64,000 nt of DNA from Algoriphagus taiwanensis (lineage in GTDB: Bacteria; Bacteroidota; Bacteroidia; Cytophagales; Cyclobacteriaceae): contig NZ_BTPE01000007.1 of assembly GCF_036245645.1 (NCBI RefSeq), positions 124,001 through 188,000 on the forward strand, read 5' to 3'. Below, piece after piece: positions 33,687-42,117 of the stretch (position 1 is the stretch's first letter; every line of letters starts with the position of its first letter). The notes below the pieces were generated by a model. It saw only the letters and a program-made list of their open reading frames with translations, ran no database searches and had not been told where the DNA came from. The position numbers were made by a program, and so were the translations under genes.

Positions 33687-34458
33687 GAGCTTGCTGCTCT
33701 TCTTCAATACTGATTTCAAACTTTTTATCTTTTGAGAAATCCTCGATGAGTTGGTTTAATTCGGCAGAGACATCCTGACCTTTGATTACCATGTCGGCGT
33801 ATTCCATACCCAGCTTGATAAATCCGGTGAAGTCTTTGCTTTTCAAAGGTGCTAAAATAGTGTCATCGATGTCCACCATCTTAACCTTGTTTAACAAATC
33901 GTCGCCAAAGGTATGGGAAAATCCATTGGAATAAATCCCAAAGACCGTTTTGGTGTCTTTAAAAAGTGGATCGTTCTTGTAAGTGGTTTTCAAATACATC
34001 GGGATCAAAGAGGTCATCCAGTCATTGCAATGCACGATATCCGGAGCCCAACCTAATTTTTTCACAGTTTCGATTACTCCTTTACAGAAGAAAATGGCAC
34101 GCTCGTCATTGTCTTCGTAAAATTTCTCCTGCTTGTCATGGAATACGCTTTTTCTCTGGAAGTAATCTTCGTTGTCGATAAAATACACCTGAAGCTTGGC
34201 ATTGGGGATAGAGGCTACTTTGATGACCAGTGGCTTTTCTTCCTCACCTACCGCGATATTGATCCCGGAGAGTCTAACTACTTCATGAAGTCGGTTTTTT
34301 CTTTCGTTAATCAACCCAAATCTTGGAACCAAAATACGAATCTCCATTCCACGCTCTTGCATGGCTTGGGGGAGTGTTCGTAAGAAATTGGCTACTTCAG
34401 AAGTTTGTAAGAAAGGGTTGATTTCACTGGCGACGTAGAGAATACGTAGTTTGGACAT
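33646..34458 (-). CDS. Glycogen-synthase-like protein, N-terminal GT5 domain only
   Basis: A 270-residue protein matching only the N-terminal Rossmann domain of GT5 starch/glycogen synthases: KLRILYVASEINPFLQTSEV at the start, PDIVHCNDWMTSLIPMYLK near 140 and IYSNGFSHTFGDDLL near 175. Full enzymes are about 470-500 residues, and the whole C-terminal GT-B domain is absent. The sugar-nucleotide-binding Lys-x-Gly-Gly motif (KTGGL in enzymes) is replaced by QTSEV. Classical synthase activity is therefore not expected. It is divergent from panC and overlaps the downstream DUF4270 gene. The ORF is intact with normal codon use, so this is a stable short form, not a pseudogene. Confidence 0.82.
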   Translation of the reverse strand: MSKLRILYVASEINPFLQTSEVANFLRTLPQAMQERGMEIRILVPRFGLINERKNRLHEVVRLSGINIAVGEEEKPLVIKVASIPNAKLQVYFIDNEDYFQRKSVFHDKQEKFYEDNDERAIFFCKGVIETVKKLGWAPDIVHCNDWMTSLIPMYLKTTYKNDPLFKDTKTVFGIYSNGFSHTFGDDLLNKVKMVDIDDTILAPLKSKDFTGFIKLGMEYADMVIKGQDVSAELNQLIEDFSKDKKFEISIEEEQQAHEELYGIYTSLAG

Positions 34459-34495
34459 ACTTATGGGATTTTAATGAAAGTGATAAACAACGGCA

Positions 34496-34503
34496 CAAAG
34501 GTA
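34496..34503 (-). promoter_or_regulatory. -7 box for the GT5-like/DUF4270 unit
   Basis: The minus strand reads TACCTTTG, a perfect TAnnTTTG, 37 bases upstream of the GT5-like ATG. No matching -33 TTG is evident. Confidence 0.5.
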
Positions 34504-34524
34504 ATAAAAAAAAGCCTAAAAGCC

Positions 34525-34553
34525 TTGTAATTCTGGATATTAATCTAGTTTTG
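34525..34553 (+). promoter_or_regulatory. Bacteroidetes-type promoter for panC
   Basis: TTG (34525-34527) and TAGTTTTG (34546-34553), a perfect TAnnTTTG, are 18 bases apart. They lie 29 bases before the panC GTG. Together with the opposite -7 box this makes a compact divergent promoter region. Confidence 0.6.
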
Positions 34554-34582
34554 CCCCAATTTGGCCAAAATCCTGCCATCTC

Positions 34583-35431
34583 GTGAAACGAATCAATACC
34601 CCCTCTGAGTGGAACCCCTTATGGCTCAGCCATCTCCAGAAAAACGAAAAAATAGGTTTTGTTCCTACCATGGGTGCATTGCATCAGGGACACTTGGATT
34701 TGGTGCAGAAGTCTCTCGAAAATACCGATGCAACCCTCGTTTCGATTTTTGTCAATCCTACCCAATTCAATAATCCCGAGGATTTCAAAAAGTACCCCAA
34801 TACGCTTGCAGAAGACTTGAAAAAGCTGGAGTCCGTAGGCGTGGATTATGTATTTGTGCCCAATGTGGAAACCATGTATCCGGATAAAGCTGAACTCAAG
34901 CTGGACTTTGGTTTTGTAGAACGGGTGCTTGAAGGAGAATTCAGACCGGGACATTTCAACGGAGTAGGCTTGGTGGTTTCCAAGCTTTTTCATGCTATCC
35001 GACCCCATGTGGCATTTTTTGGACAAAAGGATCTTCAGCAGGTTGCGGTAATCAAACGATTGGTTAAGGATCTTTCTTTTCCTATCGAATTGGAAATCGT
35101 CCCCACCCGCAGAGAGGAAGACGGATTAGCGATGTCCTCGCGAAATCTCCGGCTTAGTCCCGAAGAAAGAGAACAAGCCCTGATCTTAATTCACAGTCTA
35201 AAAAAGGCAAAAAAAGAACTTTTTGAAGGGAAATTCTGGTTGGAGGTCAAAAAGGAAATCGAGCAGGATTTTCTCCAGGTACCTTTGGCCAAGCTGGATT
35301 ATTTCGAGTTGGTCAATCCTGACACATTTGAAAGTCAGTCGGAATTCAGCCCTGCGAAAAAATCCTCCATCTGTGTCGCAGCTTATTTGGGAGAAATCCG
35401 ATTGATCGACAACCTGCCGATAATTCCTTAA
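34583..35431 (+). CDS. panC: Pantothenate synthetase
   Basis: Joins pantoate and beta-alanine with ATP in pantothenate/CoA synthesis; 282 residues. The start is GTG. Signatures: FVPTMGALHQGHLDLV (HIGH-like, about residues 26-41), SIFVNPTQFNNPEDF, the pantoate site FGQKDLQQVAVIKRLV and VPTRREEDGLAMSSRN (KMSKS-like). It is followed 24 bases later by panD, which supplies its beta-alanine, so the pair forms one pathway unit. Confidence 0.96.
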   Translation: MKRINTPSEWNPLWLSHLQKNEKIGFVPTMGALHQGHLDLVQKSLENTDATLVSIFVNPTQFNNPEDFKKYPNTLAEDLKKLESVGVDYVFVPNVETMYPDKAELKLDFGFVERVLEGEFRPGHFNGVGLVVSKLFHAIRPHVAFFGQKDLQQVAVIKRLVKDLSFPIELEIVPTRREEDGLAMSSRNLRLSPEEREQALILIHSLKKAKKELFEGKFWLEVKKEIEQDFLQVPLAKLDYFELVNPDTFESQSEFSPAKKSSICVAAYLGEIRLIDNLPIIP

Positions 35432-35455
35432 TTTCGCGCCGGAAAAACTAAACCA

Positions 35456-35803
35456 ATGCAAATCCAAATTCTTAAATCCAAAATCCACCGGGTGAAAATC
35501 ACCCAGGCTGAGCTCCACTATGTGGGTTCAATTACCATCGATGAAGACCTGATGGATGCTGCTCATCTGATCGAAAATGAAAAAGTTCAGATAGTCAATG
35601 TCAACAATGGCGAAAGACTGGAAACCTATGTGATCAAAGGAGAAAGAGGCAGCGGCCAGGTCTGTTTGAATGGACCAGCAGCCCGCAAAGCTGCCGTTGG
35701 AGATATAGTTATTATTATCTCCTATGCAGGAATGGAACTGGAAGAAGCGAAAAAATACCATCCTGTTCTTATCTTCCCCGATGAAAGGAATCGGCTGATC
35801 TAA
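35456..35803 (+). CDS. panD: Aspartate 1-decarboxylase
   Basis: Pyruvoyl-dependent enzyme of 115 residues that makes beta-alanine from aspartate. The self-cleavage site Gly-Ser lies in LHYVGSITIDEDL (about 24-25); the Ser becomes the pyruvoyl group. NVNNGERLETYVIKGERGSG and LNGPAARKAAVGD are standard. Its TAA stop overlaps the ATG of the next gene by one base. Confidence 0.96.
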   Translation: MQIQILKSKIHRVKITQAELHYVGSITIDEDLMDAAHLIENEKVQIVNVNNGERLETYVIKGERGSGQVCLNGPAARKAAVGDIVIIISYAGMELEEAKKYHPVLIFPDERNRLI

Positions 35804-36804
35804 TGAACTCTACACTCAAAAAAGGAATCCAAATAGCACTCTCACTGGGGGTAGCTGTTTGGATTTTTTGGTTTTTGTACAAGGACATCGACGCTTCAAA
35901 CCTTTGGAATCAGCTTCAGACGAGCAACTGGCTTTGGATTGGAGGATCTTTGGTTATCTCTTGGATTGGGTTCTGGCTAAGGGGCTGGAGATGGACCCTG
36001 TTGATTTCAAAAGAGGAGGGAATCCCCGTTGATTCTACCCGCTCCTACCACGCGGTCATGATTGGCTATTTGGCCAATCTTCTGGTGCCAAGAGCCGGAG
36101 AGGTGGCGCGTTGCGGAATTCTCACTCGCACCAATGGCGTTTCTTTGGGACACCTTTTGGGTACAGTCATCATCGAACGAAGCATTGATTTACTATTCCT
36201 AGTGGGTACCATTCTCCTGGCCTTTTTACTGGAAAATCAACTTTTCCTGGATCTTTCTTCCGGGCTCGTAGATTTATCTTCCTTGGGGGAAAAAGCCGCA
36301 AACAATCTGCCTTTGGTTTTGGGGGGAGCGGTCGTATTCTTTCTTTTCTTTTATATTCTTTTTCGAAGATTCCGAAATCATGGACTGATCAATAAGCTTC
36401 AGGGCTTTTTCCGTCAGATTTTTTCCGGAGTCAAAAGCATTTCCCAAATGCGCAATCCTCAAGGATTCTGGCTTACTTCAGTGGCTATTTGGGTCGTTTA
36501 CTTTCTTACCATGTACTTTGTGTCGTTGGCTATAGAAAGCACTGCCAATTTGACACCGGGAGAAGTCCTTTTAGTCATGGTCATGGGGAGTATTGGCATG
36601 GTAGCGCCTGTTCAAGGTGGGATAGGGACCTTTCATGCACTCGTGGCCTACATTTTGATCCAATTGGGAGTGTCAGAGACAGACGGGAAAATCTTCGCTG
36701 CCATCATACACGGTACCCAACTTGTATTTATGCTTATCTTGGGTCTACTAAGCTGGCTAGCAATGATGAGAATCCCCGCTTGGATTAAACCTGACAAGGT
36801 CTAA
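35803..36804 (+). CDS. Flippase-like membrane protein (lysylphosphatidylglycerol synthase TM family)
   Basis: A 333-residue inner-membrane protein with about eight hydrophobic segments, in the UPF0104/LPG-synthase transmembrane family. Visible family marks are SNWLWIGGSLVISWIGFWLRGWRW near 40-63, NLLVPRAGEVARCGIL, GTVIIERSIDLLFL and the late GMVAPVQGGIGTFHALVA. Members without the catalytic C-terminal domain are thought to act as lipid flippases. It overlaps panD by one base, so it is co-transcribed with panCD, but the functional link is unclear. Confidence 0.85.
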   Translation: MNSTLKKGIQIALSLGVAVWIFWFLYKDIDASNLWNQLQTSNWLWIGGSLVISWIGFWLRGWRWTLLISKEEGIPVDSTRSYHAVMIGYLANLLVPRAGEVARCGILTRTNGVSLGHLLGTVIIERSIDLLFLVGTILLAFLLENQLFLDLSSGLVDLSSLGEKAANNLPLVLGGAVVFFLFFYILFRRFRNHGLINKLQGFFRQIFSGVKSISQMRNPQGFWLTSVAIWVVYFLTMYFVSLAIESTANLTPGEVLLVMVMGSIGMVAPVQGGIGTFHALVAYILIQLGVSETDGKIFAAIIHGTQLVFMLILGLLSWLAMMRIPAWIKPDKV

Positions 36805-36837
36805 CTTCGTATTCATTCCGAATAAATTACCAAAACC

Positions 36838-37524
36838 ATGATTATACTCATTGTAGTAGTATTTGCAATCCTAGGATTTGTCGTCAGCAGCAGACTGAAA
36901 AGCAAATTCAAAAAGTACTCTCAAACGCCTCTTCAGGCCAACCTATCAGGTGCTGAAATTGCCAAGCTGATGCTTGCAGACAATAACATTCACGATGTGC
37001 AAGTCGTCTGCGTAGAAGGTCAATTGACCGACCACTACAATCCGATGAACAAAACCGTGAATCTTTCTCCGGATGTATTCTACGGCCGAAATGCCGCTGC
37101 AGCTGCCGTTGCCGCACACGAATGCGGTCACGCCGTGCAGCATGCGACATCCTACACTTGGCTCAACTTCCGTTCTGCCATGGTACCCATTCAAAACATA
37201 TCCGGGAAAATCCTGAATGTGGTTTTGATCGCCTCCCTTTTCGGAGGATTTGCACTTGGACTTCCTGTCCCTCTGATTGGATACATCGTGGTAGGCTCTT
37301 ATGGAGTGATGACCTTGTTTACTTTGGTGACACTTCCTGTGGAGTTTGACGCTTCCAACAGAGCCTTGGCTTGGGTACAAAACCGAAATGTGGTCACCCG
37401 AGATGAATACGCCATGTCCAAAGACGCGCTCAAGTGGGCGGCGATGACTTATGTAGTAGCTGCGCTAGCTTCTCTGGCTACTCTCGCGTATTACATTATG
37501 ATTTTCTTTGGCAACAGGGATTAA
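36838..37524 (+). CDS. YugP-type zinc metallopeptidase
   Basis: A 228-residue membrane-bound zinc protease-like protein. The N-terminal membrane segment is MIILIVVVFAILGFVVSS, the gluzincin motif is AAHECGHAVQH at about residue 96, and two or three further membrane segments follow (LNVVLIASLFGGFALGL; ALASLATLAYYIMIFF). DUF/YugP proteins are conserved, but their substrates are not known. It sits 33 bases after the flippase-like gene, and a strong terminator follows, so it closes the panC operon. Confidence 0.88.
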   Translation: MIILIVVVFAILGFVVSSRLKSKFKKYSQTPLQANLSGAEIAKLMLADNNIHDVQVVCVEGQLTDHYNPMNKTVNLSPDVFYGRNAAAAAVAAHECGHAVQHATSYTWLNFRSAMVPIQNISGKILNVVLIASLFGGFALGLPVPLIGYIVVGSYGVMTLFTLVTLPVEFDASNRALAWVQNRNVVTRDEYAMSKDALKWAAMTYVVAALASLATLAYYIMIFFGNRD

Positions 37525-37546
37525 TTCTAAGAAAAAATAAGTTTAC

Positions 37547-37576
37547 TAAAGGGGCATTTTTGCCCCTTTTCTTTTT
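37547..37576 (+). terminator. Terminator of the panC operon
   Basis: AAAGGGGCA (37548-37556), TTTT loop and TGCCCCTTT (37561-37569) form a perfect 9-bp stem, followed by T-rich sequence. Confidence 0.9.
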
Positions 37577-37626
37577 TTGGCTATCTTTTCGCCAAGAATA
37601 TAACACCCGATAATTTAACTACTTCT

Positions 37627-38766
37627 ATGAATTTCCAATTGACCGAAGAGCATCTGGCCGTAAGGGAAGCAGCGAGAGAATTTGCTCAGAGCGAACTACT
37701 TCCCGGAGTGATTGACCGGGACACAGAAGCCAAATTTCCCACAGAACAAATCCGAAAAATGGGTGAATTGGGCTTCATGGGCATGATGACCGACCCGAAG
37801 TACAATGGTGGAGGGATGGATACCCTGAGCTATGTCCTGGCTATGGAGGAGCTTTCCAAAGTGGATGCTTCTGCTTCTGTCTCCATGTCCGTGAACAATT
37901 CCCTTGTCCTTTGGGGCTTGGAAAAATATGGCTCAGATGCCCAAAAAGAAAAGTACATCCCCAAACTGGCTACCGGTGAGGTAATTGGGGCTTTTTGCCT
38001 TTCCGAACCGGAAGCTGGCTCTGACGCTACCTCCCAAAGAACCACCGCAGAGCTAAAAGGCGACCACTATCTGCTCAATGGAACTAAAAACTGGATTACC
38101 AACGGGAATACTGCAAGCATTTATTTGGTCATAGCCCAAACTGACCCCTCCAAAGGCCACAAGGGCATTTCAGTTTTCATCGTGGAAAAAGGCTGGGAAG
38201 GATTCGTCGTGGGAAAAAAGGAAGACAAATTGGGAATCAGAGGGTCCGATACCCACTCCTTGATGTTTACCGATGTGAAAGTCCCGGTCGAAAACCGAAT
38301 CGGAGCAGAGGGCTTTGGATTTACTTTTGCCATGGAAACCCTAAATGGCGGTCGAATCGGCATTGCCGCCCAAGCATTGGGGATTGCAGCAGGAGCTTAC
38401 GAATTGGCACTTGCTTATTCCAAGGAAAGAAAAGCCTTTGGCAAACCTATCAGTCAGCATCAGGCTATTCAGTTCAAACTAGCCGATATGGCAACTTCGA
38501 TTGAAGCTGCCCGGCTTTTGGTGTACAAAGCAGCCTGGCTAAAGGATCAAGGCGAGGATTATGCCCATGCTTCAGCCATGGCCAAATTATATGCTTCCGA
38601 AGTCGCAATGAATGTAACTGTAGAAGCAGTCCAAGTTCATGGAGGATATGGTTACGTCAAAGAATACCATGTGGAGCGCTTGATGAGAGATGCCAAAATC
38701 ACTCAGATCTATGAAGGCACTTCTGAAATCCAGAAGATCGTAATCTCTCGTGGAGTGTTGAAATAA
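37627..38766 (+). CDS. Acyl-CoA dehydrogenase
   Basis: FAD-dependent enzyme of 379 residues catalysing the first step of fatty-acid or branched-chain acyl-CoA beta-oxidation. Family signatures are GAFCLSEPEAGSDATS (about 121-136), KNWITNGNTAS, ERKAFGKPISQHQAIQFKLADM and the C-terminal QVHGGYGYVKEYHVERLMRDA, with the catalytic Glu in QIYEGTSEIQ. The pattern resembles short-chain/butyryl-CoA-type dehydrogenases. It is monocistronic between two terminators; chain-length preference cannot be told. Confidence 0.95.
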   Translation: MNFQLTEEHLAVREAAREFAQSELLPGVIDRDTEAKFPTEQIRKMGELGFMGMMTDPKYNGGGMDTLSYVLAMEELSKVDASASVSMSVNNSLVLWGLEKYGSDAQKEKYIPKLATGEVIGAFCLSEPEAGSDATSQRTTAELKGDHYLLNGTKNWITNGNTASIYLVIAQTDPSKGHKGISVFIVEKGWEGFVVGKKEDKLGIRGSDTHSLMFTDVKVPVENRIGAEGFGFTFAMETLNGGRIGIAAQALGIAAGAYELALAYSKERKAFGKPISQHQAIQFKLADMATSIEAARLLVYKAAWLKDQGEDYAHASAMAKLYASEVAMNVTVEAVQVHGGYGYVKEYHVERLMRDAKITQIYEGTSEIQKIVISRGVLK

Positions 38767-38785
38767 TAAAATTTAAAGGCTTTAG

Positions 38786-38824
38786 AAAAGGGTATAATTC
38801 AAATAAATTATATCCTTTTTTTTA
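38786..38824 (+). terminator. Terminator after acyl-CoA dehydrogenase
   Basis: AAAAGGGTATAATT (38786-38799) pairs with AATTATATCCTTTT (38806-38819) with one mismatch; more T residues follow. The stem is A/T-rich but long. Confidence 0.8.
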
Positions 38825-38904
38825 TTTTTATGACTTTCTGAAAAATATATTCCTGTTCTTTTCTGGAAAAGTGATATTTTTACCCTCTACCTAAATCTTA
38901 CTCC

Positions 38905-39834
38905 ATGGATTATTACAATAAAATCATTGAATCCGTACACATTCGTTTTTTGAAAGGCAACAACTACCGGGTAGAAAAGGCAGTGAAGATAAACGACTAC
39001 CAGGAAAATGAAAACGCCCTGATTTTATTGCACCATGGAAACCTAAAATTCGGAGAAGATCAGGAGCTGGTCAATGAAGGAGAGATTCTTTTTCTCCCTA
39101 AAGGAAGAAAAACAGTCCTTACTATAGGAAGCAGCAGCAAAAGAGCCGAGATGGATTTTGAGCAGTTTTCGGACTCCAAAAGAAAATACCTGCAAAGCAT
39201 CAGCTTCAAAGACATCAAAAGCATAGATGAAGACTGCATCTCCTTGATCAATTTTGAATCCAAGGTCTTCGATGTGGTTAACTTTTTTAATTCCCTGGAT
39301 ATTCCACCCTTCATCATTCGGTTCAATGACCGGATTGCCACGCTGATCGAGGATATCGTGAAGGAGCTTGAAAACGGAACGGTGGGAAAAGAAAGGGTAC
39401 TCAAATCACTCACTGAGGTGCTGATGATCGAGCTGCTCCGGCATATTTTGAAAAACCGATTGTTTACCGAAGAGCTTTCCACCAACGCTACCTATTTCAA
39501 AGACCCAAGACTCATCGACCTATTCAATTACATCAAAACCAATCTCAATGGCGATCTGTCCAACAAAGTCCTGGCACAGGTAGCCAATGTATCGGAAGAT
39601 TATGTAGGCCAATACTTCAAAATGCTCACCGGAATCAATCCTCAGGACTACATCGAATACCAACGAATGGAAGCGGCTGTGGAGCTACTCCGAACCTCCA
39701 AAAAGTCCATTCGGGATATCGGAAAAGAAGTGGGCTATAAAGACACTGCCTATTTCTGCAGACGATTCAAGATGATGTATGGTGTGCCTGCCGGAAAAAT
39801 GAGAAGAAGGGACTCTTTAATTAGCTTCCAATAA
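38905..39834 (+). CDS. AraC-family transcriptional regulator
   Basis: A 309-residue regulator. The N-terminal half resembles a cupin-like sensing domain (ALILLHHGNLKFGEDQELVN...). The C-terminal HTH_18 spans about 205-305: DLSNKVLAQVANVSEDYVGQ as helix-turn-helix 1 and SIRDIGKEVGYKDTAYFCRR as HTH 2, ending in GVPAGKMRRR. The target and signal are unknown. It is transcribed alone, and its 3' end overlaps the convergent GGGP synthase gene by 18 bases. Confidence 0.9.
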   Translation: MDYYNKIIESVHIRFLKGNNYRVEKAVKINDYQENENALILLHHGNLKFGEDQELVNEGEILFLPKGRKTVLTIGSSSKRAEMDFEQFSDSKRKYLQSISFKDIKSIDEDCISLINFESKVFDVVNFFNSLDIPPFIIRFNDRIATLIEDIVKELENGTVGKERVLKSLTEVLMIELLRHILKNRLFTEELSTNATYFKDPRLIDLFNYIKTNLNGDLSNKVLAQVANVSEDYVGQYFKMLTGINPQDYIEYQRMEAAVELLRTSKKSIRDIGKEVGYKDTAYFCRRFKMMYGVPAGKMRRRDSLISFQ

Positions 39835-40572
39835 GTGATTGTAAGCTTTTTTGAGCTCCAAAATCTCTTTTAGAAAATCAGGATCTTTTTCTACCTGATT
39901 GCCCAATACCACCAAATCTGCCCCGGCATCCAAGGCCATTTTCACTTTTTGTGGGGAGTCCAATCCTCCCCCTACAATCAATGGACTTTTTACCAAAGAC
40001 TTGACTTCAAAAATCACCTCTTGACTCACAGGCGCTACAGCTCCACTGCCTGCATCCAGAAAAAAGCAAGTCAAGCCTAAGAACTTCCCGGCTAATGCCG
40101 TATCCGACACCAATTGAACTTGAGAATTGAGCAATGGAAGCGTCTGACTGACCGAATGGACGCTGTGCAGCTCCCCATTATTGACCAAGATATAAGCGGT
40201 GGGGATCACTTCCAGCCCGGAATCGTGAATTTGTCGGGCAGCTTTGACCTGCTGACCAATTAAGTATTCCGGATTACGTCCTGAAATCAGGGAAAGAAAA
40301 AGTAAAGCATCAGCTTCGGCAGAAACTTGTCCTTGGGACCCGGGAAAAATACAAACAGGAACCCCGGAAACTATACTTTTCACCTCTCGGATCAGATCAC
40401 CCAAGCCTTCACCGGCAGAGTAGCTGCCACCAACTAGAATCAAATCCAAGGCGCTTAATTCAGGGAAATTTCGAAGCCGATTATCAATTCCCTTCTCCGG
40501 GTCAATCAACCACGCTACACCCTTTTTCCCCGATTTGGAAAGATCCTTAAGAAGCTTTTTAACTTTCTTCAC
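39817..40572 (-). CDS. Geranylgeranylglyceryl/heptaprenylglyceryl phosphate synthase
   Basis: A TIM-barrel prenyltransferase of 251 residues that makes an ether bond between glycerol-1-phosphate and a polyprenyl diphosphate. Markers are GVAWLIDPEKG, LILVGGSYSAGEG, the FLDAGSGAVAPVS loop and the phosphate site IVGGGLDSPQKV ... VVLGNQVEKD. Bacteroidetes carry a group II form related to archaeal GGGPS rather than Bacillus PcrB. The start is GTG, overlapping the end of the upstream small-protein gene by 14 bases, so it is the last gene of a four-gene unit with membrane proteins. The in vivo product in this phylum is not well established. Confidence 0.88.
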   Translation of the reverse strand: MKKVKKLLKDLSKSGKKGVAWLIDPEKGIDNRLRNFPELSALDLILVGGSYSAGEGLGDLIREVKSIVSGVPVCIFPGSQGQVSAEADALLFLSLISGRNPEYLIGQQVKAARQIHDSGLEVIPTAYILVNNGELHSVHSVSQTLPLLNSQVQLVSDTALAGKFLGLTCFFLDAGSGAVAPVSQEVIFEVKSLVKSPLIVGGGLDSPQKVKMALDAGADLVVLGNQVEKDPDFLKEILELKKAYNHLLEAN

Positions 40573-40936
40573 TGTCTTTTACCTCTTCGGGCTGGGTAAA
40601 AAGAGCGCTGTAGATTTTGTCCTTGGCCAATGCCAATCCCAAAATCAAGACCCGCTGGGTCAGACTGGGCCAAAAAGTGGATTTTTTGGGTTCGGTAAGA
40701 CGCTTCCGGATATCCTCATTCAGCAATCCCTCCCGGTCCAGCACTTCCAGGGCTTCTTGGGTTTTGTGCTGCTTTTTCTTTCGGGTAGCCTTGACCACTG
40801 CAAATGCCAAAAGGGCTCCCGTCGCCACTACAGCACCTACTTTCAGCCAATCCTCAGATTCTTTTTTCAGCAATTCAAGCTGTTTATTGAGGGTCTGCTC
40901 AAGTTCTTCAGACCTTTTTTCCAATTCCTTACTCAT
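40559..40936 (-). CDS. Small membrane-anchored hypothetical protein
   Basis: A 125-residue protein of unknown function. It opens with a charged coiled-coil-like stretch (KELEKRSEELEQTLNKQLEL) and has one membrane segment (VGAVVATGALLAFAVV). It continues with a basic Lys/Arg patch, a Ser/Thr-rich linker and a second weakly hydrophobic helix near RVLILGLALAKDKIYSAL. The layout recalls YtxH-type stress or envelope proteins but I do not claim membership. Its start overlaps the end of the holin-like gene by 8 bases and its end overlaps the GGGP synthase start. Confidence 0.65.
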   Translation of the reverse strand: MSKELEKRSEELEQTLNKQLELLKKESEDWLKVGAVVATGALLAFAVVKATRKKKQHKTQEALEVLDREGLLNEDIRKRLTEPKKSTFWPSLTQRVLILGLALAKDKIYSALFTQPEEVKDSEES

Positions 40937-41288
40937 CGGTAGTTTTCTCGTTTTTTATGTTGGAGAAAAAGTTTTTCAATGCACCCTCCGTTCGCTGTCT
41001 CAACCTCAAGGAATCCCTACTCAGATACAGCACCAGTACCACCAACAAGTACATCAGAGCGACTATCAGAAATCCCAAATAAGGGCTTTGTGTCACCTGA
41101 CTAAGGAAAAATGCCAGAGAAAGAGACAAAAACAGGAACACCAGCAGCAAGAGACTTCCGATGATCACCAACAAAATCAGACGGGAAAGAAAACCCAAAA
41201 ACTCTTCCTGAATTTCCTCCTTAATGAGCCCGATTCGAGCTTCGACTATTCCTCTGAGGGTCTTGATAATTTCCCCGACATTGATCAT
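40929..41288 (-). CDS. Phage-holin-superfamily / YqjE-like membrane protein
   Basis: A 119-residue protein with an amphipathic N terminus (EIIKTLRGIVEARIGLIKEE) and two long membrane helices (FLSRLILLVIIGSLLLLVFL...; YLGFLIVALMYLLVVLVLYL). It then has a charged tail. This matches the Phage_holin_3_6/YqjE family, which in chromosomal context is an envelope protein rather than a phage lysis protein. No phage genes are nearby. It is part of the operon YkgJ-like, this gene, small membrane protein, GGGP synthase. Confidence 0.75.
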   Translation of the reverse strand: MINVGEIIKTLRGIVEARIGLIKEEIQEEFLGFLSRLILLVIIGSLLLLVFLFLSLSLAFFLSQVTQSPYLGFLIVALMYLLVVLVLYLSRDSLRLRQRTEGALKNFFSNIKNEKTTDE

Positions 41289-41352
41289 GGTTGGATATAA
41301 ATTGAAGGCTAAACTAAAATCGAATATAAGCCAAAACCCTTCACCAAAAAAA

Positions 41353-41955
41353 TCATTGGGCAGTACCTTCTTCTCCCTGCGTATAAAATCTGTAGGTCAA
41401 AACTAGCTCTAAAGCCATCAAAATCGCCTGATTAATCGGATAAAGCTGATTGAGATGATCGTCGATGTCTGAAAGCCGTGTGTACCATTGAGAGGCCATG
41501 GGAATTTCCATAGTGTCATTGATCTTTTCTGAAACTACCCGATAGGCCTCCGCCTTTTCTTCCTTCAGGGGCTTACAGGTTATCAATTCCTTTCTCCCTG
41601 TCTTTTGGTTTCTACGAGCAGAGGCGGCAAAAAGCCTGCAGATCAATCCTCTTTGGGAATAATTTCCACAAAAGCCCTTCTTGCCGTCATCGCTTAGCTT
41701 ACGATACACCACACAGGACCCCGGCTCCTCTTCCATTGCCAACTGTTTGGCGATTTCATCTGCGATTCCTTTGGACTCCAGATCAAATGCCAGCGGCAAA
41801 AACTCCAAAGGTGACGCTGGCACCTTGGGGTTGGAGCAGCAAAACCCGCAGCCCGATAGGCATCCTAGCCCTCCTTCCTGATGAAATGTCTTTGCTTCCT
41901 CCTCCAGTTCTGAAAATAATTCCTGAACTGCCCGGGCCTTCTCTACCAGACTCAT
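41353..41955 (-). CDS. YkgJ-like cysteine-cluster protein
   Basis: A 200-residue cytoplasmic protein with a metal-binding-type cysteine set. It has GCLSGCGFCC near residue 31, then a Cys in GSCVVYRKLSDDGKKGFCGNY, RGLICRLFAAS and ELITCKPL. The spacing fits the YkgJ family of presumed zinc or Fe-S proteins. The C-terminal 60 residues are helical and not recognised. It lies 64 bases upstream of the holin-like gene on the same strand and may start that operon. The function is unknown. Confidence 0.75.
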   Translation of the reverse strand: MSLVEKARAVQELFSELEEEAKTFHQEGGLGCLSGCGFCCSNPKVPASPLEFLPLAFDLESKGIADEIAKQLAMEEEPGSCVVYRKLSDDGKKGFCGNYSQRGLICRLFAASARRNQKTGRKELITCKPLKEEKAEAYRVVSEKINDTMEIPMASQWYTRLSDIDDHLNQLYPINQAILMALELVLTYRFYTQGEEGTAQ

Positions 41956-42117
41956 ACGATGTGAATATTGGGCAAAGTTAGGATGAGAAAAGGCGGATAA
42001 ATCCTTCCGAACAAAGATTTTTTTACTCTGATTTACAGCTTTTTACAAGACTTAAGTCAAAAAGAATGACCAATATAGGCTGGGAATCGTTTTTTTAATG
42101 TGTTAAACAAGGACAAG

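Noticed and set aside
33646..34458. Frameshifted glycogen synthase pseudogene
   Set aside because: The frame stops cleanly, the C-terminal half is not encoded downstream in any frame (DUF4270 follows), and an active-site motif is replaced rather than decayed.
40929..41288. Phage lysis holin and hence a prophage
   Set aside because: No other phage gene is present; the family has chromosomal YqjE-like members and the neighbours are housekeeping.
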